The notes below the pieces were generated by a model. It made no database searches and was not told the DNA's origin. It worked only from the letters and a program-made list of their open reading frames with translations. Made by a program: the position numbers and the translations under genes. Source: JADYZU01 sp964540965 (GTDB taxonomy: Bacteria; Pseudomonadota; Alphaproteobacteria; Rhodobacterales; Rhodobacteraceae). From it: a DNA stretch of 64,000 nt. Positions 8,116 through 17,764 of the stretch are shown piece after piece; the first letter of the stretch is position 1; each line of letters opens with the position of its first letter. The DNA lies in NCBI GenBank assembly GCA_964540965.1, contig CAZIOT010000003.1, positions 186,001 to 250,000 on the forward strand, written 5' to 3'.

Positions 8116-10860
8116 CTGTCCGACACCCTCCTGCCCTGCCCGCCCGGCCGGATCTTCGATGCCGCCGCCGTCAAGGCGGCGGTCGATGCCGCCGTTGCGG
8201 CAGCGACCAGCGATCTTGACCGCCGCCGCGCCGCCGTCCGCGTCCTGGCCGAGGCGCGCGCCGCCGGCATGGCGGCGATCGCCTCGGCCCTGGCGGAAAG
8301 CCCGCGCGACGCGCGACCCGTCATCCACGCCTATGCCTGGCTGACCGACGGGATCACCCGCGCCGTCCTCGACTGCACCCTCAGCCATTTTCACCCGGCG
8401 GGCGGCGCCCCTGACAGCCTCGCCCTTATCGCCGTCGGCGGCTATGGCCGCGGCGAGATGGCGGCGTTTTCCGATGTCGACCTGCTGTTCCTGACGCCAA
8501 AGGCCATCACCCCCCGGTCCGAAAGCCTGATCGAGACCATGCTTTACATCCTCTGGGATCTGAAGCTGAAGGTCGGTCATGCCAGCCGCACGGTGAAGGA
8601 CTGCCTGCGCCTTGCCGCCGAGGACATGACCATCCGCACCAGCCTGCTGGAAATGCGGCCGCTCGCCGGGGACGAGGCGCTGTTCCGCACCCTGCACGAC
8701 CAGTTGCGCCACGACCTGTTCCGCTCGACCGCGCCCGAATTCATCGAGGCCAAACTTGCCGAACGGGCCGAGCGCCACCGCAAGCAGGGCGGCCAGCGGT
8801 ATGTCGTCGAGCCGAATGTGAAAGAGGGCAAGGGCGGCCTGCGCGACCTGCAATCGCTCTACTGGATCAGCAAATATGTCTATGGCGCCGACAGCGCCGC
8901 CGAACTGGTGGCCCAGGGCGTCTTCACCCCCGAGGAATTCGAGACCTTCACCCGGGCCGAGGATTTCCTCTGGTGCGTGCGCTGCCACCTGCACCTGATC
9001 GCGAAACGCGCCATGGATACGCTGACCTTCGACCTTCAGGTCGAGGTCGCCGAGCGCATGGGATATGAGGATGGCGGCGGCCGCCGCGCCGTCGAGCATT
9101 TCATGCAGGATTACTTCCGCCACGCCACCAGCGTCGGCGAATTGACCCGCATCGTGCTGACCGCGCTTGAGGCGTCCCATACCAAGCCCGAGCCGATGCT
9201 GACCCGGCTGATGACACGCCGGCCCAAGGCGCGCGCGCCCTATGCGATCAAGCAGAACCGGCTGACGGTGGGCGACATTCCCGGCTTCTTTGCCGATCCG
9301 CTGAACATGCTGCGCATCTTTGAAGAGGCGGTGCGCACCGGCCTTCTCCTCCACCCCGATGCGATGCGCCTGCTGTCGGCGAACCTGCACCGCATCGACG
9401 ATGCCTTGCGCGAAAACCCCGAGGCGAACCGCATCTTCCTTGATACCCTGCTCAGGCATGGCAACCCGGAACGGGCGCTGCGGCGGATGAACGAGCTGGG
9501 CGTGCTGGGCGCCTTCATCCCCGAATTCGAACGCATCGTCGCGATGATGCAGTTCAACATGTATCACCATTACACCGTCGACGAACACACGATCCAGGCG
9601 ATCCGCCACCTTGCCGCCATCGAACGCGGCGAGCTGACCGAGGATCTGCCGCTGTCGTCGCAGATCCTTCAGGCCGGCGTGAACCGCCGGGTGCTGTATC
9701 TTGCCATCCTGTTCCACGACCTTGGCAAGGGCCGTCCCGAGGATCATTCCGTCATCGGCGCGCAGATCGCCCGCCGCCTTGCGCCGCGCTTCGGCCTGTC
9801 GAAGAAGGAATGCGAGACGGTGGAATGGCTGGTCCGCTACCACCTTCTCATGTCCGACATGGCGCAGAAGCGCGACATCGCCGACCCGCGCACCGTGCGC
9901 GATTTCGTCAAGGCAGTGCAGACGCAAGAACGACTTGACCTGCTGACGGTGTTGACGGTCTGCGACATCAACGGCGTCGGGCCGGGGACGTGGAACAACT
10001 GGAAAGCGGTGCTGATGCGCGCCTTGTGGCGGGCGACCTCGGACGCGCTCGCCTCGGGTGGCGAGGCGGCAAGCCGCGAACTGCGCGAGGACGAGGCCCG
10101 CCGCGCCCTGCGCGAGGCGCTGGCCGACTGGCCCGCCGCCGATCTGCGGACCGAGACCGGGCGCCATTACGGCCCCTACTGGCAGGGCCTGCCGACCAGC
10201 GCGCATGTGGTCTTTGCCAATCTCCTGCGCGGCATCACGCCCGAGGAAATCCGCATCGACCTGCATCCCGAACCCGACCGCGACGCCACCCGCGCCTGTT
10301 TCGCCATGGCCGACCATCCGGGCCTGTTTTCCCGGATGACCGGGGCGCTGGCCCTGGTCGGCGCCAATGTGGTCGACGCGCGGACCTATACGTCCAAGGA
10401 CGGATGGGCCACCGCGATCTTCTGGGTGCAGGATGCCGAGGGCCACCCCTACGAGGAATCGCGCCTGCCGCGCCTGCAGCAGATGATCGTCAAGTCGTTG
10501 AACGGCGAGGTCATCACCCGCGAGGCGCTGCAATCCAAGGACAAGATCAAGAAGCGCGAACAGGCGTTCCGCGTCCCGACCTCGATCACCTTCGACAACG
10601 ACGGGTCCGAGATCTACACGATCATCGAAGTCGACACCCGCGACCGCCCGGCGCTGCTTTATGACCTGACGCGGACGCTGGCTGCCAACAATGTCTATAT
10701 CGCCAGCGCGGTGATCGCGACCTATGGCGAACAGGTGGTCGACACCTTCTATGTCAAGGACATGTTCGGGCTGAAGTTCCATTCCGAAAGCCGCCGCCGG
10801 GCGCTGGAACGCAAGCTGCGCGAGGCCATCGAACAGGGCGCGGCGCGGGCACGGGCCTGA
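8116..10860 (+). CDS. glnD: [Protein-PII] uridylyltransferase / uridylyl-removing enzyme
   Basis: The nitrogen-status sensor that uridylylates PII proteins when glutamine is low and removes UMP when it is high. Visible domains: nucleotidyltransferase core with GGYGRGEM (about residue 109) and DVDLLF (about 121), the HD domain with HDLGKG (about 534), and two C-terminal ACT domains (from about 728 and 835) that sense glutamine. The first ATG in frame is 8269, but the frame is open and clearly protein-like upstream (SDTLLPCPPGRIFDAAAV), so a CTG at 8116 with an AGG six bases before it is proposed, giving 914 residues, close to the family length. The start codon is therefore uncertain; the product is not. 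Confidence 0.93.
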   Translation: MSDTLLPCPPGRIFDAAAVKAAVDAAVAAATSDLDRRRAAVRVLAEARAAGMAAIASALAESPRDARPVIHAYAWLTDGITRAVLDCTLSHFHPAGGAPDSLALIAVGGYGRGEMAAFSDVDLLFLTPKAITPRSESLIETMLYILWDLKLKVGHASRTVKDCLRLAAEDMTIRTSLLEMRPLAGDEALFRTLHDQLRHDLFRSTAPEFIEAKLAERAERHRKQGGQRYVVEPNVKEGKGGLRDLQSLYWISKYVYGADSAAELVAQGVFTPEEFETFTRAEDFLWCVRCHLHLIAKRAMDTLTFDLQVEVAERMGYEDGGGRRAVEHFMQDYFRHATSVGELTRIVLTALEASHTKPEPMLTRLMTRRPKARAPYAIKQNRLTVGDIPGFFADPLNMLRIFEEAVRTGLLLHPDAMRLLSANLHRIDDALRENPEANRIFLDTLLRHGNPERALRRMNELGVLGAFIPEFERIVAMMQFNMYHHYTVDEHTIQAIRHLAAIERGELTEDLPLSSQILQAGVNRRVLYLAILFHDLGKGRPEDHSVIGAQIARRLAPRFGLSKKECETVEWLVRYHLLMSDMAQKRDIADPRTVRDFVKAVQTQERLDLLTVLTVCDINGVGPGTWNNWKAVLMRALWRATSDALASGGEAASRELREDEARRALREALADWPAADLRTETGRHYGPYWQGLPTSAHVVFANLLRGITPEEIRIDLHPEPDRDATRACFAMADHPGLFSRMTGALALVGANVVDARTYTSKDGWATAIFWVQDAEGHPYEESRLPRLQQMIVKSLNGEVITREALQSKDKIKKREQAFRVPTSITFDNDGSEIYTIIEVDTRDRPALLYDLTRTLAANNVYIASAVIATYGEQVVDTFYVKDMFGLKFHSESRRRALERKLREAIEQGAARARA

Positions 10861-10924
10861 CCGGACGGGCGATGGACAACGCCGAACGTCCCGATAGAGT
10901 GCGGCGCAAAACCGGGGGCAGAGC

Positions 10925-12469
10925 TTGGCACAACCGATCCGCCTGATCCGCGGCGCCGTCACCGTCGGCCTGTGGACGCTGCTGTCGCGCGGCGCCGGGT
11001 TCCTGCGCGACGTTCTGATGGCGGCCTATCTGGGCACCGGGCCGGTGGCCGATGCCTTCAACGTCGCCTTCGCCCTGCCCAACATGTTCCGCCGCTTCTT
11101 TGCCGAGGGTGCCTTCGCGCTGGCCTTCGTGCCGATCTATGCCAAGAAACTCGAGGCCGGCGAGGATCCCTCGGGCTTTGCCCGCGACGCCTTTTCCGGC
11201 CTTGGCGCGGTGCTGGTGGCCTTTTCGGTCATCGGCACCCTGGCGATGCCCTGGCTGGTCTGGGCCATGGCCAGCGGTTTCGCCGGCGATGCCCGGTTCG
11301 GGCTGGCCGTCGACTATGGCCGCATCACCTTTGTCTATATCCTGTTCGTGTCGCTGGTGGCGCTGCTGTCAGCGGTGCTGAACGCGCATGGAAGGTTCAC
11401 CGAATCCGGCATGGTGCCGGTGCTGATGAACCTGATCTTCATCGCTGCCATGCTGATGGCCGATCTTGCCGGCTGGGACATGGGGCTGACGCTGGCCTGG
11501 ACCACGCCGCTGACCGGGATCATCCAACTGGGCTTTACCTGGGTCGCGGCGAAACGGGCGGGCCTGTCGATCCGCCCCGTCTGGCCGCGGATGACGCCGG
11601 ACCTCAAACGCCTGCTGGTCATCGCCGGACCCGTGGTTCTGTCGGGCGGCATCGTGCAGATCAACCTTGTCGTCGGTCGCCAGATCGCCAGCTATACCGA
11701 AGGCGCGGTCAGCTGGCTGGTCTATGCCGACCGGCTGTATCAACTGCCGCTGGGCGTGGTGGGCATCGCCATCGGCACCGTCCTGCTGCCCGACCTGTCG
11801 CGCCGCCTGCGCGCCGGCGACGTGACCGGCAGCCGCGATGCGCTGAACCGCGCCGCCGAATTCGCGCTGGCCCTGACCCTGCCCGCCGCGGTGGCGCTGG
11901 TGGTGATTGCGCTGCCGCTGGTGTCGGTCCTTTATGGCCGCGGCGCCTTTACCGCCGACGACGCGCGGGCCACGGCGCTGGCTCTGGCGATCTACGGCGC
12001 CGGCCTGCCGGCCTTCGTCCTGCACAAGGTGCTGCAGCCGCTGTTCTATGCGCGCGAGGATACCGCCCGCCCGTTCCGCTATGCGCTGGTGGCGATGGTG
12101 CTGAATGTGGTCATCGCGCTGGGGCTGTGGCCGGTGCTGGGCTGGTCCGCCGCCGCCTGGGGCACCACGCTGTCAGCCTGGGGCATGGCCGCGCAACTGT
12201 GGATCGGCTCGCGCAACATGGGCGAGGCGGCGATGACCGATGCACGGCTGCGCGACCGGCTGTGGCGGCTGGTCGCGGCCTCGGTCGTGATGGGCGTCGT
12301 GCTCTGGGCCGCGGCCTGGGGCCTGTCGGGCTGGCTTGCCGCGCCGGGCCTGCGCTATGCGGCGCTGGCGGCGCTGGTGGCGGCGGGGATGGTCAGCTAT
12401 GGCGCCGCGGCCTTTGGACTGCGCGCCCTGCGGCCGGCGGAACTGCGCGCGGCCCTGCGCCGCCGTTAA
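10925..12469 (+). CDS. murJ: Lipid II flippase MurJ
   Basis: A 514-residue integral membrane protein of the MOP superfamily with about 14 hydrophobic segments. The start contains the family signature S-R-G-A-G-F-L-R-D-V and the DAFNVAFALPNMFRRFFAEGAF loop region with the conserved central-cavity residues. MurJ flips the peptidoglycan precursor lipid II across the inner membrane. The start codon is TTG (10925) with a GGGGGCAGAG site before it. It follows glnD by 64 bp, the glnD-murJ-trpS neighbourhood common in Rhodobacterales. Its stop overlaps that of the convergent rhomboid-like gene. Confidence 0.95.
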   Translation: MAQPIRLIRGAVTVGLWTLLSRGAGFLRDVLMAAYLGTGPVADAFNVAFALPNMFRRFFAEGAFALAFVPIYAKKLEAGEDPSGFARDAFSGLGAVLVAFSVIGTLAMPWLVWAMASGFAGDARFGLAVDYGRITFVYILFVSLVALLSAVLNAHGRFTESGMVPVLMNLIFIAAMLMADLAGWDMGLTLAWTTPLTGIIQLGFTWVAAKRAGLSIRPVWPRMTPDLKRLLVIAGPVVLSGGIVQINLVVGRQIASYTEGAVSWLVYADRLYQLPLGVVGIAIGTVLLPDLSRRLRAGDVTGSRDALNRAAEFALALTLPAAVALVVIALPLVSVLYGRGAFTADDARATALALAIYGAGLPAFVLHKVLQPLFYAREDTARPFRYALVAMVLNVVIALGLWPVLGWSAAAWGTTLSAWGMAAQLWIGSRNMGEAAMTDARLRDRLWRLVAASVVMGVVLWAAAWGLSGWLAAPGLRYAALAALVAAGMVSYGAAAFGLRALRPAELRAALRRR

Positions 12470-13167
12470 CGCGCCTGGATCCGCCGCCGAAGCGCGGCAA
12501 GGCCGCCGGGGCTGACCACCGAGGACACCGCGAACCCCGCGGCAAATCCGGCCAGATCGGCGACAAAGGCCGGGTCGAACCCGCCGCCGATCAGCGGGCC
12601 AAGCACCGCAAAGACCAGTTGCACGATCAGCAGCATCCCGATCAGCCGAAACGCCCGCAGCCGGTTTTCGCCCTTCTGCCCCAGCCGCAGCCACAGGATA
12701 TAGCTGAAGGCCCCGATCAGCGCATAGACACCGGGATAGCAGCCGAACAGCCAGCGCGTCCCGTCGATCAGCAGGCCAAAGGCCACGGCCCCGGCCAGCA
12801 GACCGGCCAGAAACACCGCCAGCACCGCCCACCAGCGGAACACGTCGCCGACGAACTTGCCCAGCGCGAGAAGCAGCGCGCCGCCGAACAGCGCATGGGT
12901 GAAACTGCCGTGGACAAAGGCATAGGTGACAAAGCGGCGGACCATCTCAAACGACCGGTCGCCAAGGCCCACCACCTGTTCCCAGATCACCGGCGAAAAC
13001 CCCCAGCCCCGCACCAGCTCCATCCGCAGCCCGACGGCGGCCTGCCCGGCCCCGGTCAGCCCGGCTTCGGTCAGCGATACCCAGGCCTCGACCACGGCGA
13101 TCAATGCCACGAGCACGATCACAACCGGCGCCACCGGGTTCATCGGCAATTCGGGTCTGGCGCTCAT
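12466..13167 (-). CDS. Rhomboid-family membrane protein lacking the catalytic dyad
   Basis: A 233-residue, six-segment rhomboid-fold protein. The TM2 motif is kept (FVTYAFVHGSFTHALFGG; the usual Asn after the second His region is Gly). The TM4 motif that should read G-x-S-G is GCYPGVYALIGA, so the nucleophilic Ser position is Tyr. The TM6 His that should precede the A-G-F motif is Asp (DLAGFAAGF). Both active-site residues are therefore absent and the protein is probably a rhomboid pseudoprotease acting by binding membrane proteins. It is convergent with murJ and divergent from trpS. Its substrates or partners are unknown. Confidence 0.85.
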   Translation of the reverse strand: MSARPELPMNPVAPVVIVLVALIAVVEAWVSLTEAGLTGAGQAAVGLRMELVRGWGFSPVIWEQVVGLGDRSFEMVRRFVTYAFVHGSFTHALFGGALLLALGKFVGDVFRWWAVLAVFLAGLLAGAVAFGLLIDGTRWLFGCYPGVYALIGAFSYILWLRLGQKGENRLRAFRLIGMLLIVQLVFAVLGPLIGGGFDPAFVADLAGFAAGFAVSSVVSPGGLAALRRRIQAR

Positions 13168-13237
13168 CCGCGGCCTCCTTGACGGGATACGGGGTCATCG
13201 CTAATTCCATGCGGCCCCGATTTCCAGAAGGCCGGCC

Positions 13238-14257
13238 ATGAACGCAGCAAATTTCACCCCCCGCGTGTTTTCCGGCATCAAGCCTTCGGGCGGGCTGACG
13301 CTGGGCAATTATCTTGGCGCGATCAAGCGGTTCGTCGCCATGCAGGGCGGCGCGTTCGAGACGATCTATTGCGTCGTCGACCTGCACGCGATCACCGTCT
13401 GGCAGGATCCGGCCGAACTGCGCCACGCCACGCGCGAGGTCGCGGCGGGCTATATCGCCGCGGGGATCGATCCCGAACGCTCGATCCTGTTCAATCAGGC
13501 CCGGGTCAGCCAGCACACCGAGCTTGGCTGGATCTTCAACTGCGTCGCCCGCGTCGGCTGGATGGACCGCATGACGCAGTTCAAGGAAAAGGCCGGCAAG
13601 AATGCCGAAAAGGTCAGCCTTGGCCTTTATGCCTATCCCTCGCTGATGGCCGCCGACATCCTGCTGTATCACGCGACCCATGTGCCGGTGGGCGAGGACC
13701 AGAAACAGCATGTCGAGCTGACCCGCGACATCGCGCAGAAGTTCAACCACGACTTCAAGGTCGATTTCTTTCCCGAAACCAAGCCGGTGATCGAAGGTCC
13801 GGCGATGCGGATCATGAACCTGCGCGACGGGACCAAGAAGATGTCCAAGTCCGGGGAATCGGACATGGAGCGGATCAACATGACCGACGATGCCGACGCC
13901 ATCTCGAAAAAGCTCAAGAAGGCGCGCACCGACATGGCGCCGCTGCCCGAAACGCTCGACGGTCTCGACGGCCGGCCCGAGGCGCGCAATCTGGTCGACA
14001 TCTATGCCGCGCTGGCCGACCTGACGCCGCAACAGGTGCTTGACCTCTATCCCGGCGCCGGCTGGGGCACGTTCAAGCCGGCCCTGGCCGATCTGGCGGT
14101 TGACAGGCTGGCCCCGATCAGTGCCGAGATGGCGCGGCTGATGGCCGATCCCGCCGAGATCGACCGCATCCTGGCGCGCGGCGCCGAACGCGCCCGCGGG
14201 ATCGCGGCGCCGGTGCTGGAACGGACCTATGAAATCGTCGGGCTGGTGACGCGGTAG
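13238..14257 (+). CDS. trpS: Tryptophanyl-tRNA synthetase
   Basis: A 339-residue class I aminoacyl-tRNA synthetase that charges tRNA-Trp. The HIGH-equivalent motif is GGLTLGNYLG (about residues 14-23) and the KMSKS loop is seen near residue 201 (TKKMSKSGES). Length is normal for bacterial TrpRS. The ATG at 13238 follows an AGAAGG site. It stands alone between the rhomboid-like gene and a VOC enzyme. Confidence 0.97.
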   Translation: MNAANFTPRVFSGIKPSGGLTLGNYLGAIKRFVAMQGGAFETIYCVVDLHAITVWQDPAELRHATREVAAGYIAAGIDPERSILFNQARVSQHTELGWIFNCVARVGWMDRMTQFKEKAGKNAEKVSLGLYAYPSLMAADILLYHATHVPVGEDQKQHVELTRDIAQKFNHDFKVDFFPETKPVIEGPAMRIMNLRDGTKKMSKSGESDMERINMTDDADAISKKLKKARTDMAPLPETLDGLDGRPEARNLVDIYAALADLTPQQVLDLYPGAGWGTFKPALADLAVDRLAPISAEMARLMADPAEIDRILARGAERARGIAAPVLERTYEIVGLVTR

Positions 14258-14423
14258 GCAACCGCGTTTCGGCCAGCCGCGGCCGCAGAAGAGCCTGTGG
14301 CGCCTGAGCCGGGCGCGTCTGCCAGGGCAGGGCCTTGTGCGTCCAAGAGCAGGCCCGGTGCGTTTATCGCGCCTTCTGTGCCATCCTGCATGGTCCTACA
14401 TGACGGGGCAAAGGAGCCTCGCC

Positions 14424-14906
14424 ATGACCTTCATCGCGCCCGCGGCAACCCGCGTCGGCCATGTCCATCTCAAGGTCTCGGACCTTGACCGTGCCGTCGC
14501 CTTCTATTCCGGCATCCTCGGTTTCCAGGTCACGCAAAGGTATGGCCGGCAGGCGGTGTTCCTGTCGGCGGGCGGCTATCACCACCATATCGGCCTGAAC
14601 ACCTGGGAAAGCGCCGGCGCGCCACCGCCGCCGCCGGGCCACACCGGGCTGTACCATTCGGCCTTTCTCTACCCCGACCGAAGGGCGCTGGCGCAGGTGC
14701 TGGCCAGCATCCGCCGCGCCGGCTGGCCGATCGACGGCGCGTCCGACCATGGCGTGTCCGAGGCGATCTATCTGCGCGATCCCGACGACAACGGCGTCGA
14801 ACTCTATCGCGACCGGCCCGAGGCCGACTGGCCGCGGGCGCCGGACGGCCTGTTGCGGATGGTGACCCGGCCGCTCGACCTTGACGCGCTGCTGGCCGAG
14901 GCGTGA
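14424..14906 (+). CDS. VOC/glyoxalase family dioxygenase-like protein (CatE-type)
   Basis: A 160-residue protein of the vicinal-oxygen-chelate superfamily, resembling catechol-2,3-dioxygenase-like proteins (CatE). Metal ligands are visible as His in GHVHLKVSD, the His cluster GGYHHHIGLN, and Glu in NGVELYRDR. The start at 14424 (MTFIAPAATRVG) is preferred because AAGGAG lies 6-7 bases before it; an upstream in-frame ATG at 14337 has no support. Such proteins often act on small aromatic or aldehyde compounds; the substrate here is unknown. No neighbouring pathway genes help. Confidence 0.8.
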   Translation: MTFIAPAATRVGHVHLKVSDLDRAVAFYSGILGFQVTQRYGRQAVFLSAGGYHHHIGLNTWESAGAPPPPPGHTGLYHSAFLYPDRRALAQVLASIRRAGWPIDGASDHGVSEAIYLRDPDDNGVELYRDRPEADWPRAPDGLLRMVTRPLDLDALLAEA

Positions 14907-15074
14907 TCCGTCACACCGGCGATTCATTCGCCGGCAAGTATGGCGCCGCGCGGCCCCCTCCGCGCGGTCCCGACCCTGCTGGCGCGCCCGGTCCCGCGGG
15001 CGCGCCGTTCCACCGCCCGGCACATTTTCCGGCGCTGAAAGGTGCAGGAGAGGGAGCCACCGGACTGCCCGCCC

Positions 15075-16481
15075 TCAGGCCGCCACCGGCTCGGGCAGGC
15101 GGATCACCGTCACCGAACAGGGCGCCTCGGCCACCACCTGGCTTGACACCGACCCGAGGTAACGGCGCCGCGTCGAATGGCCCCGCGCGCCCATCAGGAT
15201 ATGGCTGACCGGATTCTGCGTCGCATGGTCGATCAGCGCCTGACCGGGATCCGAGGATTCCAGCACGGCGAAGGTCAGCCTTTCCTCGGGCAGGTCAAGG
15301 TCGGCGCCCCAGTGCCGCAGCGCCACCAGCCGCGCCACATGCAGGTTGGTGCCCTCGTCATCGGTGCCGGAATCGACCCCCAGCACCGCGGTCTTGATGA
15401 CGTTGACGCAGGCGACCCGCGCTTCGGGCTCGATCACCAGCATCCGCCGCACGGCGCCGCGCAGCGCGGCGGCCAGCGGCTCCATCGCCGGCGACAGGTC
15501 GACGGCGACCATCAGGATCGGCGCGCGGTCCACCTGCGCGGCGATGCTTGCGGGCGGGGCAAACCCCTTGAGCCGGCGCATCTGCCGCTTGCGCCGCCAG
15601 ACCGCCGGCCATCGGTCCTGCCGCAGCTTCATGCCGCGCGCCGTCAGCACCACCTGCGCCGGGTTGCTCAGGTCGAACAGCATCTGCGCCGCGGATTGAT
15701 AGCGGTCGGCCGGATCGACCTCGAGCGCGCGCAGGATGATTTCCTGCATCCATTCCGGCAGCGCGGGAACAAGGGCGCGCGGCGGCACCGGATCGCGCCA
15801 CAACCGCTTGCGCACGCCGCGCAGCCGTTCCGGCTGGCCAAAGGGCATCCTGCCGGTGGCCAGCTCATAAAGCATCGCCCCCAGCGCAAAGATGTCGCTG
15901 CGCGGATCAAGGCGCGAGCGCAGGAATTGTTCGGGCGCAAGATAGGGATAGGTGCCCAGGGGAATGGTGAACTGTTCGGCCAGAAGGTCGGGCAGGTCGG
16001 CATGGCGCGACAGGCCAAAGTCGATCAGCACCATCTCGCCGCTGGCGCGCTGCAGCATGTTCGCGGGCTTGAGGTCGAAATGCACCACCCCCTGCCGGTG
16101 CAGGTCATGCACCGCCGCGACCATCCGCGCCGCCGCCTCGATCAGGTCCGACAGCGGCAGCGGCGCCTTGCCGGCAAGGGCCAGAAGCGATTCGCCCGGG
16201 ATCCGTTCGGTGACGATATAGGGCAGGCCGTCGAAACCGCCGATGCCCATGACTCGCGGCACATGCGGCCCGGCCAGCCGCGGCAGGATCATCTGCTCGA
16301 CCTCGAACCCGACAATGGTGGGGCCGTCGTCGCCATCAAGGATCGTCGGGATCTTCATGACCATCGGCGTGCGATAGAGCGGGTTCGTCACCTCCCATAT
16401 GGTGGCGAATCCGCCCCGGTGCAGCATCTCGCCCAAAGTAAAGCCGTCGATCTCGAGGCCGGGGCGGGGGGTCGGTTGCAT
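15075..16481 (-). CDS. Ser/Thr protein kinase fused to a universal stress protein domain
   Basis: A 468-residue soluble two-domain protein. Residues ~10-275 are a Hanks-type kinase: degenerate glycine loop (HRGGFATIW), Lys43, catalytic loop HFDLKPAN (Asp136, Asn141; the Arg of HRD is Phe) and DFG at 154-156, with APEQF and the SDIFALG region following. Residues ~310-465 form a UspA-type domain ending with a GARGH...GSVSSQV nucleotide-binding signature. It lacks the membrane segment and PASTA domains of the usual bacterial sensor kinases. One base separates it from the upstream metallophosphoesterase, so kinase and a possible phosphatase are co-transcribed. The role is inferred to be stress or energy signalling. 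Confidence 0.88.
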   Translation of the reverse strand: MQPTPRPGLEIDGFTLGEMLHRGGFATIWEVTNPLYRTPMVMKIPTILDGDDGPTIVGFEVEQMILPRLAGPHVPRVMGIGGFDGLPYIVTERIPGESLLALAGKAPLPLSDLIEAAARMVAAVHDLHRQGVVHFDLKPANMLQRASGEMVLIDFGLSRHADLPDLLAEQFTIPLGTYPYLAPEQFLRSRLDPRSDIFALGAMLYELATGRMPFGQPERLRGVRKRLWRDPVPPRALVPALPEWMQEIILRALEVDPADRYQSAAQMLFDLSNPAQVVLTARGMKLRQDRWPAVWRRKRQMRRLKGFAPPASIAAQVDRAPILMVAVDLSPAMEPLAAALRGAVRRMLVIEPEARVACVNVIKTAVLGVDSGTDDEGTNLHVARLVALRHWGADLDLPEERLTFAVLESSDPGQALIDHATQNPVSHILMGARGHSTRRRYLGSVSSQVVAEAPCSVTVIRLPEPVAA

Positions 16482-16482
16482 G

Positions 16483-17226
16483 TCATTCTCCGGTCAGGAT
16501 GCGGCGGGCCAGCGGCTCGGGCAGGCCGGCGGCACGGATTTTCGCCACGGTCGCGGCTGTGTCATAGGGCGTGCGGCGAAAGGTCAGGGTCGCGGCGGTA
16601 CTGTCCCAGATCGCCCAGCCGGCCTGCGCCACGCCGTCGCGCGGCTGGCCGACGCTGCCGATGACGGCAAGCCAGCGGCGGCTGGGGATCAGCGGCACCG
16701 GCCGGCCGGTCGTCACCACCTGTTCGGTGACGATCGTGTCGGGGCGGCGGGCGTAAAGTTGCGGCACATGGACATGGCCGCAGAAGATCGCCCGTTCCGG
16801 CGTGACCGAAAACGCCGCCCGCGCCATGCCTTCCGAGGTGATATAGATCCAGTCCTCGGGCGACATCGGGCTGGCATGGACCAGAAGAGCACCCTCCAGC
16901 GTCGCCCGCATCGGCAGCGTCGCCAGCCGGGTGCGGGTATCGACATCAAGCTGCGCCGCGGTCCAGTCCAGCGCGGCCGCCGCAACCGGGTTCATCGACC
17001 CGTCACGCCCGGCCATGGCGGCATCGTGGTTGCCGCGCAGGCAGATGGCGCCCTCCTCGGCCATCAGGCGGAACACGCGGTCGGCGCACCAGACCGGATC
17101 GGGGCCATAGCCCACGACATCGCCCAGAATGGCGATGCGGTCGATGGCGTGCTGGCGCAAATCCGACAGCACCGCCGCCAGCGCCTCACGATTGGCGTGA
17201 ATGTCGCTCACTAGCGCGATGCGCAT
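16483..17226 (-). CDS. Metallophosphoesterase (calcineurin-like, YfcE/ApaH-related)
   Basis: A 247-residue calcineurin-like phosphoesterase. The metal-binding signature is complete: SDIHAN (Asp8, His10), GDVVGYGPDP, GNHD with the catalytic His, then further His residues (LVHASP and GHVHVP). Proteins of this class act as phosphodiesterases or as protein phosphatases. It lies directly upstream of the kinase-USP gene in the same operon, which makes protein dephosphorylation an attractive but unproved role. It is divergent from the free universal stress protein gene, with 82 bp between the two starts. Confidence 0.88.
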   Translation of the reverse strand: MRIALVSDIHANREALAAVLSDLRQHAIDRIAILGDVVGYGPDPVWCADRVFRLMAEEGAICLRGNHDAAMAGRDGSMNPVAAAALDWTAAQLDVDTRTRLATLPMRATLEGALLVHASPMSPEDWIYITSEGMARAAFSVTPERAIFCGHVHVPQLYARRPDTIVTEQVVTTGRPVPLIPSRRWLAVIGSVGQPRDGVAQAGWAIWDSTAATLTFRRTPYDTAATVAKIRAAGLPEPLARRILTGE

Positions 17227-17308
17227 GGTTCCTCCGCTGCTCCCCGGCCGCTCTTGTCAGTGCCGGCCCGGATCGTCCATGATCCATATCAGACGAAGGG
17301 GGTGGCCC

Positions 17309-17764
17309 ATGCGCAAATTCCTTGTGGTGCTGGACGACACCCGCGAATGCCTGAACGCCATGCGCTTTGCCGCGATGCGCGCCAGCCATACCGGGGGCGG
17401 CGTGCAGATCCTGTCGGTGATCCGGCCCGACGAATTCAACCACTGGGCCGGCGTCGGCGAGATCATGCGCGAGGAAGCGCGCGAGCGGATCACCGTGCAT
17501 TTCGAGGTCTTTGCCAAATGGATGCGCGACAAGCAGGGCGTGCATCCCGAACTGGTGATCCGCGAGGGCGAGCCTGTGGCGCAGATCCTGGCCCAGATCC
17601 GCGAGGATGCCGAGATCGGGATTCTGGTGCTGGGCGCCGGAAATGACCGCAAGGGGCCCGGGCCGCTTGTCACCGAACTGACGCGGCAATCGGGGTCGCT
17701 GCCCTGCCCGATCACCATCGTGCCGGGCGACATGACCAAGGAACGGCTCGAGGCGATCACCTGA
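17309..17764 (+). CDS. Universal stress protein UspA family
   Basis: A 151-residue USP-domain protein beginning MRKFLVVLDDT and ending with SLPCPITIVPG, the normal first and last beta strands of the fold. The usual ATP-binding glycine motif is weak (GAGNDRKGPGPLVTELT). Start chosen at 17309 because GAAGGGGG precedes it by about 8 bases; an upstream ATG in frame overlaps the divergent gene. It abuts the CPBP gene with no intergenic base (stop ends 17764, next ATG 17765). Divergent from the phosphoesterase-kinase pair, so the four genes likely share a regulatory region. Confidence 0.85.
   Translation: MRKFLVVLDDTRECLNAMRFAAMRASHTGGGVQILSVIRPDEFNHWAGVGEIMREEARERITVHFEVFAKWMRDKQGVHPELVIREGEPVAQILAQIREDAEIGILVLGAGNDRKGPGPLVTELTRQSGSLPCPITIVPGDMTKERLEAIT

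Noticed and set aside
7882..10962. A 1026-residue open frame on the minus strand opposite glnD (and similar long frames opposite comM, the ABC permeases and the tail-tip gene)
   Set aside because: High-GC codon bias keeps the complementary frame open; the sequences are rich in His, Gln, Arg and Gly without domain motifs, while the opposite strand encodes well-known enzymes.
14297..14423. Upstream extension of the VOC protein or a separate small gene
   Set aside because: Residues before MTFIAPA do not match the family, a good ribosome site lies right before 14424, and the alternative frame has no supporting signals.
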